Shown: positions 15,555 to 23,810, counted from the first letter of the stretch. The stretch: DNA of 35,851 nt from Streptomyces huiliensis (GCF_020037025.1 NZ_JAIQLH010000156.1:1-35851); one strand, 5' to 3'. Notes: generated from the letters alone by a model not told the origin. Translations and numbers: made by a program.

Positions 15555-16748
15555 TCAGGACGGGACCGCCGGCCCGCCCCGCGCGGCGGCCGGCAGCAGC
15601 CGCTCGGCCGGCAGGGCCGTCAGCGCCGCCAGGGTCAGCAGCCCGCCCGCCAGGAAGGTGCCGTGCACCCCCGCCGTGGGCAGCAACGCGCCGCCGAGCA
15701 GGGCCCCGAAGGCCACTCCCGCGTTGAACGCGCCCGAGTTCGCGGCGAGTGCGACCTCCGTACGGCCCGGCGCGGACTCGAGGACGCGGGCCTGCGTGGC
15801 CATGAACACCGGTCCCAGCGACGCGCCGAGCAGCGCCAGGAAGGCCACCGCCGCCGCCTGCCGGTCGCCGAACGCGTAGAGGCCCAGCATGCCGGCCGCC
15901 TGCGTGCCGACCGGGACGGCCAGGGTGGCGCGCGGATGGCGGTCGAGCAGCGGCCCGGCGACAGAGACCCCGACGACGCCCGCCACACCGGGCACGACGA
16001 GGAGGGCGCTGACGGAGTCGGCCGAGAAGCCGCTCACCTCGCACAGGAACTCGACCACGTACGTGTATCCGGCGAAGGCGCCGGTCACCGACAGCGCCGT
16101 GACGGCCAGGACGACCGCGAAGCGGCGCCGGTCCGGGCGTGTACCCCGCGAGCCGTGCCCCTCCTCGGGCCGGGTGACCGGCAGCAGGGCGGCGACCAGG
16201 ACCAGGGAGACCACCGCCGCGCCCGCCAGGACGGCGAACGGCGCCGCGCGGCCGTGGTGCCGGCCCAGCCACGCCCCGGCCGGAACGCCCAGCACCATGG
16301 CGAGCGACCCGGCGACGGACAGCACCCCGAGGACCCGCCCCCGCACGCGCTCGGGGAACAGCCCCACGGCCACCGGCCCCATCACCGCCCAGAACAGCGC
16401 CTGGGCGAGCGCCGTCACCACCCGCGCGGCGAACACCCACCCGTACGAGGGAACCGCCGCGGCCACCGCGTTCGCCACCGCCAGCGCCCCGAGCAGCGCG
16501 GTGAGCAGGTGGCGGCGCGGCACCGACCGCGTGAGATGGGCCAGCGGCAGCGAGGCGACGGCCACCGTCACGCCGTAGCCGGTGACCAGGATCCCGACGG
16601 CGCCGAGTGAGGCGCCCAGGTCGTCCGACAGCAGCGTCAGCAGCCCGATCGGCAGATTCTCCACCGTGTTGAAGGTGAACGCCGCCACCATGAGCGCCGC
16701 CACCACCCCGACCCGCCGCCAGAGCGCCGGCTGTGTGTCGCTGGTCAT
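15555..16748 (-). CDS. MFS exporter, DHA1 (AraJ/Cml-like) family
   Basis: This is a 397-residue, roughly 12-helix major facilitator. Helix 1 contains AAFTFNTVENLPIGLL, a form typical of the AraJ/arabinose-efflux and chloramphenicol-exporter group. The helix 5 region (LSVAGSLAMVLGVPAGAWLG) resembles the antiporter motif C. The ATG at 16748 is preceded by GGAGGAGGGG. It probably exports a drug or metabolite with proton antiport; the substrate is unknown. It is followed by the tandem repeat and kptA on the same strand, and preceded by the ADP-ribosylglycohydrolase gene 131 bp upstream. Confidence 0.88.
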   Translation of the reverse strand: MTSDTQPALWRRVGVVAALMVAAFTFNTVENLPIGLLTLLSDDLGASLGAVGILVTGYGVTVAVASLPLAHLTRSVPRRHLLTALLGALAVANAVAAAVPSYGWVFAARVVTALAQALFWAVMGPVAVGLFPERVRGRVLGVLSVAGSLAMVLGVPAGAWLGRHHGRAAPFAVLAGAAVVSLVLVAALLPVTRPEEGHGSRGTRPDRRRFAVVLAVTALSVTGAFAGYTYVVEFLCEVSGFSADSVSALLVVPGVAGVVGVSVAGPLLDRHPRATLAVPVGTQAAGMLGLYAFGDRQAAAVAFLALLGASLGPVFMATQARVLESAPGRTEVALAANSGAFNAGVAFGALLGGALLPTAGVHGTFLAGGLLTLAALTALPAERLLPAAARGGPAVPS

Positions 16749-16797
16749 TCCCCTTCACCCCTCCTCCGCGGCGCCGGTGAGCCGACCGGCACTGGTA

Positions 16798-16813
16798 ACC
16801 GACCGGCGTCGGT
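16798..16813. promoter_or_regulatory. Candidate operator upstream of MFS gene
   Basis: ACCGAC-CGGC-GTCGGT is a 16-bp inverted repeat with perfect 6-bp arms, 50 bp upstream of the MFS start. A related GCCGACCGGC copy sits at 16781-16790. No regulator gene is adjacent, so the binding protein is unknown. Confidence 0.4.
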
Positions 16814-16879
16814 GTGCCGTTCAGCGTAGGGAGGGGGTGATCAGCTGCGCATCAGGCGGCCGCCGGGACGCGGAGCGGC

Positions 16880-17878
16880 TCAGTGGTCCCACAGGGTGCC
16901 GAAGGCCGTCAGTTCCTCTCGGTGTTCCAGGCGGGCGGTCCACTCCGTGGGCCAGGCCGTCGCGCCGAGGTGGGCGCCCGCGAAGGCGCCGGTGAGGCAG
17001 GCGATGGAGTCGGAGTCGCCGGAGCTGCACGCGGCCCGTCGTACGGCCGTGAGCGGCTCGTCGGGGAAGAGGAGGAAGCAGAACAGGCCCGTCGCCAGGG
17101 CCTCTTCGGCGATCCAGGCCGCGCCCGTCGCCAGGCACGGGTCGGCCTCGGGGTCCGGTGCGCGCAGGGCCTCGTCCAGCCGGTCGAGCGTCGCGAGGCA
17201 GGTGTCCCAGCCCCGCGCGGCGAACGCCTCGGGGGAGGGGTCGTGGGCGTACCGCCAGAGGTCGCCGAGCCAGCGCTCGTGGTAGCGGGTGCGGTTCTCC
17301 TCCGCGTACGTCCGCAGCAGGCCGCACAGTTCCGCCGGGCGGGCGCCCTGGGCCAGCACGTGCACCGCGTGGGCGGTCAGGTCGCTCGCCGCGAGGGCCG
17401 CGGGGTGGCCGTGGGTGAGACCGGACTGCAACTGGGCGGCACCGGCCCGCTGGTCGGGGGAGAGGCCGGGCACGAGGCCGACGGGGGCCACCCGCATGTT
17501 CGCTCCGCAGCCCTTCGAGTGCGGGTCGCAGGCGGCCTGCCAGGGGCGGTCGTCGGCGGCGAGGCGCTCGCACGCGGTGAGGCAGGTGCGGCCGGGCGCG
17601 CGGTCGTTGTCCGGGGACCGCCACCAGGCGACGAACTCCGCCCGCAGCGCGGGCGCCAAGTGCCGCGCCTCCAGCGGTCCGTGCTCCAGGGCCGTGCGGA
17701 GGGCGCGGGCGACGGCGAGCGTCATCTGCGTGTCGTCCGTGATGAACGCGGGGCGCGGCAGGTCCATCTCCCGCCAGGGCCCGCACTTCCGCAGGATCGA
17801 CTCCACGTCGTTGAATTCGGTGGGGAAGCCCATCGCGTCCCCGACGGCCAGCCCGGTCAGTGTTCCTGTCGCTTTCAC
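16880..17878 (-). CDS. ADP-ribosylglycohydrolase (DraG/ARH family)
   Basis: This 332-residue protein belongs to the ARH/DraG family of binuclear-magnesium hydrolases that remove ADP-ribose from proteins, nucleic acids or small molecules. The family frame is clear: GLAVGDAMGFPTEF near 9-22, the metal-binding DDTQMTL at 48-54, and the C-terminal GDSDSIACLTGAFAGAHLG at 287-305 with Asp288 and Asp290. The length is normal. It starts with GTG at 17878 only 9 bp after the stop of the CGNR regulator, so the two genes form an operon and may be translationally coupled. No matching ADP-ribosyltransferase is visible apart from the NAD+-using KptA downstream. Confidence 0.9.
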   Translation of the reverse strand: MKATGTLTGLAVGDAMGFPTEFNDVESILRKCGPWREMDLPRPAFITDDTQMTLAVARALRTALEHGPLEARHLAPALRAEFVAWWRSPDNDRAPGRTCLTACERLAADDRPWQAACDPHSKGCGANMRVAPVGLVPGLSPDQRAGAAQLQSGLTHGHPAALAASDLTAHAVHVLAQGARPAELCGLLRTYAEENRTRYHERWLGDLWRYAHDPSPEAFAARGWDTCLATLDRLDEALRAPDPEADPCLATGAAWIAEEALATGLFCFLLFPDEPLTAVRRAACSSGDSDSIACLTGAFAGAHLGATAWPTEWTARLEHREELTAFGTLWDH

Positions 17879-17887
17879 CCGGTCACC

Positions 17888-18448
17888 CTAGTCGGGGTCG
17901 CGGGCGGTCTGCCGGGCCGCGTAGCGGCGGGCCTTGGCGCGGTTGCCGCAGACGCGCATCGAACACCAGCGGCGGCTGCGGTTCTTGGACGTGTCCCAGA
18001 AGACCCAGGCGCAGCCGTGCTCCGCGCAGCGCTTGAGGCGGGCGGCCTCGCCGGTGACGACCAGTTCGCTCCAGGCGACGGCCAGGGCGCCCAGCGCGCG
18101 CCGCGCCGGGGGCGCCTCCGGGTCGGGGACCAGGGCGGCGCCCGCCGCGCCGGGGTGGAGGACGGCCCGCAGGGGCAGGGCCGCCAGCGCCGCCTCGGCG
18201 TCCCCGACGAGCCGGGGGTCGGCCGAGTCGCCGACGTGGACGCCCAGTTCCTCGCGGAGGCCCGCGCGCAGCGCCAGGGCGAGGCGGTGGTCCTCGGCGC
18301 CGGGTGCCGGGTCCCCGGCGGGCAGTCCGCGCTCCCGGAACCAGACGGCCAGTGCGGCCGGGTCGGGGAGGTCGTCGGTCCCCTCCTCGACGTCGACGGT
18401 GTTGACGAACGCCTCGATCAACAGGGCCGCCGGCGGTGCTTCGCGCAT
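17888..18448 (-). CDS. CGNR zinc-finger transcriptional regulator
   Basis: This 186-residue protein has an N-terminal ABATE-type ligand-binding region and a C-terminal CGNR zinc finger. The finger reads CAEHGCAWVFWDTSKNRSRR, then WCSMRVCGNRAKARR, with four cysteines to bind zinc and basic residues to contact DNA. ATG 18448 was chosen because GGAGG lies six bases upstream. It is divergent from an MFS exporter at 18567 and cotranscribed with the ADP-ribosylglycohydrolase. It probably senses a small molecule and controls both directions through the AACCGG sites between them. Confidence 0.92.
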   Translation of the reverse strand: MREAPPAALLIEAFVNTVDVEEGTDDLPDPAALAVWFRERGLPAGDPAPGAEDHRLALALRAGLREELGVHVGDSADPRLVGDAEAALAALPLRAVLHPGAAGAALVPDPEAPPARRALGALAVAWSELVVTGEAARLKRCAEHGCAWVFWDTSKNRSRRWCSMRVCGNRAKARRYAARQTARDPD

Positions 18449-18470
18449 TTCGTACCTCCCGCGCACAGCT

Positions 18471-18543
18471 TAACCGGCTATCGCCGTCACCGGTTGACGG
18501 GTCGTCGCCCCCCGTGCGAGGCTCCGGTCTCACCGCTAACCGG
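18471..18543. promoter_or_regulatory. AACCGG repeats: candidate CGNR operators
   Basis: The 118-bp gap between the divergent CGNR and MFS genes holds TAACCGG at 18471 and again at 18537. A reverse-oriented copy lies within GTCACCGGTTGAC at 18486-18498, itself an imperfect palindrome that includes TTGAC, a possible -35 for the MFS gene. Repeated half-sites in both orientations suggest binding by the adjacent regulator. Confidence 0.45.
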
Positions 18544-18566
18544 TCATCCGTCATAGGGGGTTTATC

Positions 18567-19838
18567 GTGAGCTTGGCGCAGGACGCCGCCGCCGAAGGGC
18601 GGGCGGCGGAAGGGCCGTCCGCCGGAACCCGCAACTCCGTCGTGCTGCCGGTGTTCACCGTCGTCACCAACCTCGCGGACGGCGTCACCAAGGTCGTCCT
18701 CCCGCTGCTGGCGACCCGGCTGACGGCGTCCCCGGCGCTCGTCTCGGCGGTCTCCCTCGCGTTGACGCTGCCGTGGCTGCTGACGGCCCTGCACGTCGGC
18801 GTCCTCGCCGACCGGGCCGACCGGAGGCTGCTGCTGTGGTGCGCGGACGGCCTGCGGCTGCTCGCCGTCGGCGCCCTCGGCGCGGCGGTGGCGACGGACC
18901 GGGCGGGCATCGCCGTCCTCCTCGGGGCCGCCCTCGTGCTGGGCGTCGCCGAGGTCGTCGCGCTCACGGCCGCGGCGGCGCTCGTCCCAGCCCTGGTGCC
19001 GCCCGGGCGCAGGGAACGGGTGAACGCGTGGATCGCCGGGGCGGAGACGGCCGCCAACGAGTTCGGCGGCCCCTTCGTCGGCGGCCTCCTGCTGGCCGCG
19101 GGCACGGGCATCGCCCTCGGCTCCGTCTGGGTCGCCTACGCGGCCGGCAGCGCACTGCTCCTGCTGCTCGCCGGCCGGTTCCGGGCCGACCGGCCCGCCC
19201 CGGCCGGACCCGCCGCCGGGCCGCGGCCCGACGTGCACCGGGAGATCCGGGACGGGCTGCGGTTCCTGTGGCGCGAGCCGCTGCTGCGGACCATGTCGCT
19301 CACCCTCACGGTGCTCTGCGCGAGCTGGGGCGCCTGGACCGCTCTGATGCCGGTGGTCGCGACGGGACGCATGGGCCTCTCGGCCGGCGACTACGGGATC
19401 ATGGTCAGCGCCCTCGGGCTCGGCGGACTGACCGGCGCGCTCACCGCCACCCACGTCAACCGGCTGCTCGGCCGCCGCCGGGCCCTCCTCGCGGACCTGG
19501 TGACGACGTTCCTGATGGTGGCCGTCCCCGGCCTGACCGGCAGTCCGTGGGCGGTGGCCGGCGCGGCCTTCCTCGGCGGGCTCGGCGGCACCCTGTGGAC
19601 CGTCAACGCCCGCCTGATCGGCCAGCACCTCGTCCCGGACGCCATGTCGGGCCGCTACAACGGCGCGTACCGGCTGCTCAGCTGGGGCGCGATGCCCCTG
19701 GGGGCGGGCGCGGCGGGGCTGCTGGCCCAGGGCTTCGGCGAACGGGCCGCCTTCCTGGTCTTCGCGGCGGCCGTAGCGTTGACCGTGCCGCCGTTCCTGC
19801 GCACGGTGACGCCGGAGCGGCTGCGGGTGGTTGGCTGA
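18567..19838 (+). CDS. MFS transporter (MFS_3-like)
   Basis: This is a 423-residue major facilitator. It shows repeated hydrophobic helices, a motif A-like GVLADRADRRLLLW after helix 2 and the central loop HREIRDGLRFLWREPLLRTM, which is characteristic of the MFS_3/enterobactin-exporter-like subgroup. The C-terminal half has LIGQHLVPDAMSGRYNGAYR, also typical of that group. The GTG at 18567 follows AGGGGG by six bases. The divergent CGNR regulator is the likely controller. Export of a drug or siderophore-like compound is plausible, but the substrate is unknown. Confidence 0.88.
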   Translation: MSLAQDAAAEGRAAEGPSAGTRNSVVLPVFTVVTNLADGVTKVVLPLLATRLTASPALVSAVSLALTLPWLLTALHVGVLADRADRRLLLWCADGLRLLAVGALGAAVATDRAGIAVLLGAALVLGVAEVVALTAAAALVPALVPPGRRERVNAWIAGAETAANEFGGPFVGGLLLAAGTGIALGSVWVAYAAGSALLLLLAGRFRADRPAPAGPAAGPRPDVHREIRDGLRFLWREPLLRTMSLTLTVLCASWGAWTALMPVVATGRMGLSAGDYGIMVSALGLGGLTGALTATHVNRLLGRRRALLADLVTTFLMVAVPGLTGSPWAVAGAAFLGGLGGTLWTVNARLIGQHLVPDAMSGRYNGAYRLLSWGAMPLGAGAAGLLAQGFGERAAFLVFAAAVALTVPPFLRTVTPERLRVVG

Positions 19839-20102
19839 CGCCCATGCCGCCGGCCTCGCCTACGCCCGCCGGCCCCGCCGATGTCGCCGAGCCCCGCGGA
19901 CCCCTTCCGCGGCGTCCGCCCGGCCCGTTTTCCCCGTTCCCGCCCCCCTCCGCCCGTCCATTCCCGGCCAACTCGCACAAGTGTCCAAGCGCGTCATTCG
20001 GCGCCGCACCAGCACCGGGAGTCACAGGACCCAGCCGGAGCGTGGCCGATCCCTTTCGGGCGGTGCAGTCACGGGAACCACGGCTGTCTACTCTCCTCCG
20101 CC

Positions 20103-20720
20103 ATGCGCCCTACAACACGCAGACGCCTCGGTCTCTCCGGCCTCCTCGCCCTCGGCATCGGCCTGCCCGGCCTCGTCCAGCAGCCGGCCTCGGCCGCCGC
20201 CGCGCCGCCCATGGCCATCACCGTCGACAAGCCGTCGGCGACCCCCGGCTCCACGGTCACCATCACGATGACCTTCACCAACGACCAGTCCACGAACACC
20301 CAGTTCGTGTACCAGTCGATCCAGCCGACCTGGAACACCACGCAGGACCCCGGGCTGAAGTACACCTTCAAGTCCTGCACCGGTGAGGCCGTCCAGTGCG
20401 ACGTCAACGGCCAGACGGGGACCGTCCGTTACAACGTGCCCGTCGTCCCGGGCGCCAGTCGCACGGTCAAGCTGACCTACGACATCGCCGCCGACTCGGC
20501 CTGCGGCCCCAGCCGGCGGATCGACTTCTACTCGTACGTCTACTACGAGTACCAGGGCGGGCAGCAGAAGAAGGACGGCGTCTACACGACGGGCACGGAC
20601 ATCGCCTGCGCCACGCCGCCGGCCTCGGCCGCCGGGGTGAAGCCGAACAAGGCCGTCAAGGCGTCGGACGCGGTCACCGCGCAGCTGCGGCAGCGGCACG
20701 CGGCGGCGGTCCGCCACTGA
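20103..20720 (+). CDS. Secreted protein, unknown function, Ig-like fold
   Basis: This 205-residue protein has a standard signal peptide: RRR at 6-8, a hydrophobic core LGLSGLLALGIGLPGLV, and a cleavage site near PASA-AAAP at about 28-32. The mature part begins MAITVDKPSATPGSTVTITM, as in extracellular beta-sandwich (CARDB/DUF11-like) domains. It has four cysteines that could pair as two disulfides (KSC...VQC and SAC...IAC), and ends in a basic, alanine-rich tail. ATG 20103 was chosen because the signal peptide starts there; the upstream frame is not codon-like. No ribosome site is seen. The function is unknown; an extracellular adhesive or binding role is only a guess. Confidence 0.8.
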   Translation: MRPTTRRRLGLSGLLALGIGLPGLVQQPASAAAAPPMAITVDKPSATPGSTVTITMTFTNDQSTNTQFVYQSIQPTWNTTQDPGLKYTFKSCTGEAVQCDVNGQTGTVRYNVPVVPGASRTVKLTYDIAADSACGPSRRIDFYSYVYYEYQGGQQKKDGVYTTGTDIACATPPASAAGVKPNKAVKASDAVTAQLRQRHAAAVRH

Positions 20721-20758
20721 TCCGCACGGGACGGGCCCCGGCCCGCTCCCACCCCGGA

Positions 20759-20806
20759 CGCCGGACGGACAGCGGTCCGTCCGGCGCCGGCCGGCGAACC
20801 GGCCGG
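20759..20806. terminator. Tandem hairpin terminators between convergent genes
   Basis: A perfect 12-bp stem with an AGCG loop (20759-20786) is followed directly by an 8-bp stem of CCGGCCGG with a CGAA loop (20787-20806). They lie between convergent genes ending at 20720 and 20854 and can fold on both strands. Confidence 0.7.
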
Positions 20807-20853
20807 CCCTGTCGGCCCCACCGGCTCCCTCGGCCCCGTCGGCTCCGGAACGC

Positions 20854-21045
20854 TCAGCTCTGGAACACGGTGTGCACCCCGAGGCAGCCGTCCGCCTGGC
20901 ACATCACCAGGACCCCCAGCGTGCCCTGATCGTGCACCGACACCTTCGAACTGCCGCAGGTGCGGCACCGGAGCAGCCCCTTCGACCCCAGATGCGCGCG
21001 GGCCCGGGCGTCGATGGTCTTGGAGTCGCCGATACGGGACGTCAT
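20854..21045 (-). CDS. 63-residue zinc-ribbon protein
   Basis: This is a small protein with a two-knuckle zinc ribbon, CRTCGSSKV (27-35) and CQADGCLGVH (49-58), so four cysteines could hold one zinc. The N terminus MTSRIGDSKTIDARARAHLG is polar. ATG 21045 has GAGGTG about six bases upstream. Similar short ribbons in Streptomyces are uncharacterised. It lies 100 bp downstream of a membrane-protein gene on the same strand, so cotranscription is possible. The coding call rests on the cysteine pattern, the ribosome site and the strong contrast with neighbouring non-coding sequence. Confidence 0.7.
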   Translation of the reverse strand: MTSRIGDSKTIDARARAHLGSKGLLRCRTCGSSKVSVHDQGTLGVLVMCQADGCLGVHTVFQS

Positions 21046-21145
21046 CTCGTCACCTCTCTCTGTCCGGCGCCCCATGGTGCCGCGCGGGCGGGCGGGTTGT
21101 CCGGCGAACGGACGGTCCCGGGCACCGCCTCCCGAGGACCGGCCC

Positions 21146-21679
21146 TCAGCCCCGGCGCGCCGCCGTGTGCGCCCGCACCCCGGCCAGGCCCAGGAAGACG
21201 AGGGTGACGACCGCCCCGGCCGCCACCGCGCCCGCCAGTCGCGTACCGCTCGCCGTCCCCCCGGCCAGCACCGCCGCGAAGACCGCCGGCGCCGCCGCCA
21301 GACCGGCCAGCAGCCAGCCCGTGAACGCCCGCCGGGGCCGCGCCGGTTCACTCCGCACCGGACCGCCGAGCACCGCCCAGTGCCGGTCCGTCTCCCGCCG
21401 CTCGCGGCCCTGTTCGACCACGGCGCGCGAACGCAGCGCCACGCAGACCGCGCCCCCGGCCGCCGCGACGCCGCCGATCGTCGGCCACGCCGCCCCGGCC
21501 AGCAGCAGCGGGGCCAGCAGCGCGGTCGTCCCCCAGCCCGTCAGACAGGCGGTGGCCGCCAGCCGGCGCGACCGCGGCCGGTCGCCGCCGGCCCGGACGT
21601 CCGTGACGGCCGGCAGGTACCAGACGCAGCCGGACGCGCACAGCACCACGACGCCGAGCGCCAGGACTGCGTGGGACAT
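21146..21679 (-). CDS. Hypothetical membrane protein
   Basis: This is a 177-residue protein with about four to five hydrophobic helices (near 2-20, 40-60, 60-78, 118-140 and 150-168). A basic central loop carries RSRAVVEQGRERRETDRHWA. ATG 21679 follows GAGGAGG by six bases, which fixes the start; the longer open frame upstream is arginine/proline-rich and not protein-like. I do not recognise a named family, though the layout resembles DUF1648/SdpI-like small membrane proteins. The zinc-ribbon gene follows on the same strand. Confidence 0.7.
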   Translation of the reverse strand: MSHAVLALGVVVLCASGCVWYLPAVTDVRAGGDRPRSRRLAATACLTGWGTTALLAPLLLAGAAWPTIGGVAAAGGAVCVALRSRAVVEQGRERRETDRHWAVLGGPVRSEPARPRRAFTGWLLAGLAAAPAVFAAVLAGGTASGTRLAGAVAAGAVVTLVFLGLAGVRAHTAARRG

Positions 21680-22033
21680 GACGTTCCTCCTCGGAGCGGG
21701 GCCTGGTCGGGGCGCGCGGCCCCGACGACGCGCGGAACCGGGAGGAGCCCGTGCGTCACGGGGGTCGGTCGGCTCCTCCCGGCCCGCGTCCAGCATCGGC
21801 GGCCCGGCGCCGGCCGGACCCTGGGCCGAACGGTCCCGCCCGGGTCCAAGGGTCCCCTGACGGGCCGTCAAAACACGGCAGGCGGCGCTCCGGAAGGGCC
21901 GAACGGCCCTGGTGGACGGGGCCCCTCGGGCACAGGTGACGGGTGCCATACTGGCGCGCGCCGCCCACCCGACGGCCGGGACCACCGGCAGCAGGAGCCG
22001 GCCCGCACCACCCCCGACAGGAGTCCCCGCACC
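21680..22033. other. Intergenic region upstream of the globin gene
   Basis: No convincing gene is visible. It must hold the promoters of the divergent membrane protein and globin genes. CATACT at 21947-21952 is a possible -10 for the globin transcript, but no matching -35 is clear. If used, the mRNA would have a leader of about 170 nt that contains the small frame at 22034. Confidence 0.4.
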
Positions 22034-22129
22034 GTGTCACGCCACGACTGGAGCGCCCCCGCCACCCGCCCGCACCCCTCCCCGCCCGCCCGGCCCCGAC
22101 GCCGCGGCGACCGCCCCGCGGGGTGTTGA
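22034..22129 (+). CDS. Possible 31-codon upstream frame (leader peptide?)
   Basis: A GTG at 22034, ten bases after CAGGAG, opens a frame of 31 codons (VSRHDWSAPATRP at the start). It stops at TGA 22127-22129, two bases before the chosen GTG of the globin gene. The product is proline/arginine-rich with a terminal Cys. The close stop-start spacing would allow translational coupling. It may equally be chance in GC-rich DNA. Confidence 0.25.
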   Translation: MSRHDWSAPATRPHPSPPARPRRRGDRPAGC

Positions 22130-22131
22130 CC

Positions 22132-23400
22132 GTGAGCACCGTCGGCGACGAGTACCACGGCCTGCTGGCCCGCCACGACGCGATGCGGCTCCGCCGCTCC
22201 CTGCTCTCGCAGGGCGAGCGGCGCACCCCCGCCGCGCCGCGCCGGACCGCGGCCCCCTACGACGGCGCGGCCGACCAGCGGGAGATCCTGCGCGGCATCG
22301 ACCTCGTGTCACCCTTCGACGAGCTGATAGCCGAGCTCTACGACGAGCTCTTCCAGCGCTGGCCCTACCTGCGGTCGCTGTTCCCGGAGTCCATGGAGTT
22401 CCAGCGCCGCCACCTCGCGCACATCTTCCAGTACCTCATCGACCACCTGCACGACCCGGACGAGGTGGCCGCCACCTTCACGCGCCTCGGCCGCGACCAC
22501 CGCAAACTGGGCGTCCGGCCCGCGCACTACGAGGCGTTCGAGGCCGCCCTGCGCGAGGCGCTGCGCCGCACCGCGGGCGCGCGCTGGACGGACGCCATGG
22601 AGACGGCGTGGCTGCGCATGCTGCGCTTCGCCGTGGCCGCGATGGTCGAGGGCGCCGAGGCCGCCATCGGCGAACCGCCCGCCTGGCAGGCCGAGGTGAC
22701 CGCGCACGAGCGGCCCCGCCCGGACCTGGCGGTCCTCCGGGTCCGTACCGGCGAACCGTACGCCTACCGCGCCGGCCAGTACGCGGCCGTCCAGTCGCCG
22801 CGGCTCCCGCAGGCGTGGCGCTACTACTCGTTCGCCAACGCCCCCCGCCCCGACGGCGAGCTGGAGCTGCACATCCGGCTGGCCGGCGGCGGGGGAGTGA
22901 GCGAGGCGCTGGTGGCGCACACCCGCGTCGGCGACACGCTGCGCCTGGGCCCGGCGAGCGGCACGATGACGCTGGACGACGACCTCACCGGCGACATCCT
23001 GCTGGTGGCCGGGGACACCGGCTGGGCCCCCGCGAAGGCGCTGCTGGAGGAGCTCTCCTCGGGCCGCGCTGGCCAGCACGGCGTGCACCTCTTCCTGGGC
23101 GCGCGGAGCTACGCCGACCTCTACGACGCGGAGACCCCGGCGAGCCTGGCCCGGCGCAGGCCCTGGCTGCGGGTGGTCCCGGTGATCGAGGACGGACCGG
23201 GGCCGGGCCGCTGGGAGGCGGTCGCCGACGCGGTGCTGCGGCACGGCGACTGGTCCCGGCGCACGGCGTTCGTCGCCGGGCCGCCCGCCCTCGTCCGGGC
23301 GATGACGGCGGGGCTCGCGGCGGCGGGCCTGCCCGCCGGCCGGGTGCGGCACGACCCGCTCCCGGCCGCGCGCGGCGTGGCGGCGCTCAGCACCTCCTGA
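22132..23400 (+). CDS. Globin-FAD/NAD reductase (flavohaemoglobin-like)
   Basis: This 422-residue protein fuses a globin to a ferredoxin-NADP-reductase-like module, the layout of flavohaemoglobins that oxidise nitric oxide to nitrate. The globin (about 55-180) has the B10 Tyr70, CD1 Phe84 in LFPES and proximal His123 in GRDHRKLGVRPAHY. The E7 position appears to be His94, not the Gln of E. coli Hmp. The reductase has RYYSF at 230-234 for FAD, VAGDTGWAPAKALLEEL at 292-308 for NAD(P)H, and the closing AGPPALVRAM. About 55 poorly conserved residues precede the globin. The GTG at 22132 is uncertain; 22123 is possible. No NsrR- or NorR-like regulator is adjacent. Confidence 0.88.
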   Translation: MSTVGDEYHGLLARHDAMRLRRSLLSQGERRTPAAPRRTAAPYDGAADQREILRGIDLVSPFDELIAELYDELFQRWPYLRSLFPESMEFQRRHLAHIFQYLIDHLHDPDEVAATFTRLGRDHRKLGVRPAHYEAFEAALREALRRTAGARWTDAMETAWLRMLRFAVAAMVEGAEAAIGEPPAWQAEVTAHERPRPDLAVLRVRTGEPYAYRAGQYAAVQSPRLPQAWRYYSFANAPRPDGELELHIRLAGGGGVSEALVAHTRVGDTLRLGPASGTMTLDDDLTGDILLVAGDTGWAPAKALLEELSSGRAGQHGVHLFLGARSYADLYDAETPASLARRRPWLRVVPVIEDGPGPGRWEAVADAVLRHGDWSRRTAFVAGPPALVRAMTAGLAAAGLPAGRVRHDPLPAARGVAALSTS

Positions 23401-23444
23401 CGGCGGGGGCGGGCCCGCCGCCCCACCCCGCCCGGGGCGCCGGA

Positions 23445-23705
23445 TCAGGCGTTGTTCTCGGCGTCGATGCACCACTGCATCCGCTGCTGGAGGGCGTTGG
23501 CCTCCGACCGCGTCCGCTGGGCGCCGCTGTGGTCGCCGCTGTGGTCGAGCCGGGCCGCGCGGTCCCGGAGCCGGGCGATCTGCTGGTGCATCGCCGGCAC
23601 GTCGCAGGTGATCGTGCCCGCGACGGCGGACTGCGCGGGCAGGGCCGTGAAGACGACGCCCGCGGCCATCGCGGCGGTCACGACGAGGGTGGACATACGA
23701 CGCAT
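23445..23705 (-). CDS. Small secreted protein
   Basis: This is an 86-residue precursor with a signal peptide (MRRMSTLVVTAAMAAGVVFT) and likely cleavage after AQSAVA near residue 29. The mature part of about 57 residues is helical and polar (QIARLRDRAARLDHSG; SEANALQQRMQWC), with two cysteines that could form one disulfide. ATG 23705 follows AAGGAGA by six bases. The gene converges with the globin gene 44 bp away. The function is unknown; I do not recognise a family. Confidence 0.72.
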   Translation of the reverse strand: MRRMSTLVVTAAMAAGVVFTALPAQSAVAGTITCDVPAMHQQIARLRDRAARLDHSGDHSGAQRTRSEANALQQRMQWCIDAENNA

Positions 23706-23776
23706 TGGTGTCTCCTTGCTGTCCGGTGCCGGGTCCGGCGGACCCGTTGACGCGCACCGGGCGGTCACCCTACCCC

Positions 23777-23796
23777 GCCATGATCAACTTCATGGC
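23777..23796. promoter_or_regulatory. Palindrome upstream of the small secreted protein
   Basis: GCCATGA-TCAACT-TCATGGC is an inverted repeat with perfect 7-bp arms, 72 bp upstream of the secreted-protein ATG and 15 bp beyond the stop of the next gene. It is less GC-rich than its surroundings and could be an operator; a terminator role is also possible. Confidence 0.4.
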
Positions 23797-23810
23797 CGGC
23801 GTCCGGGCGC

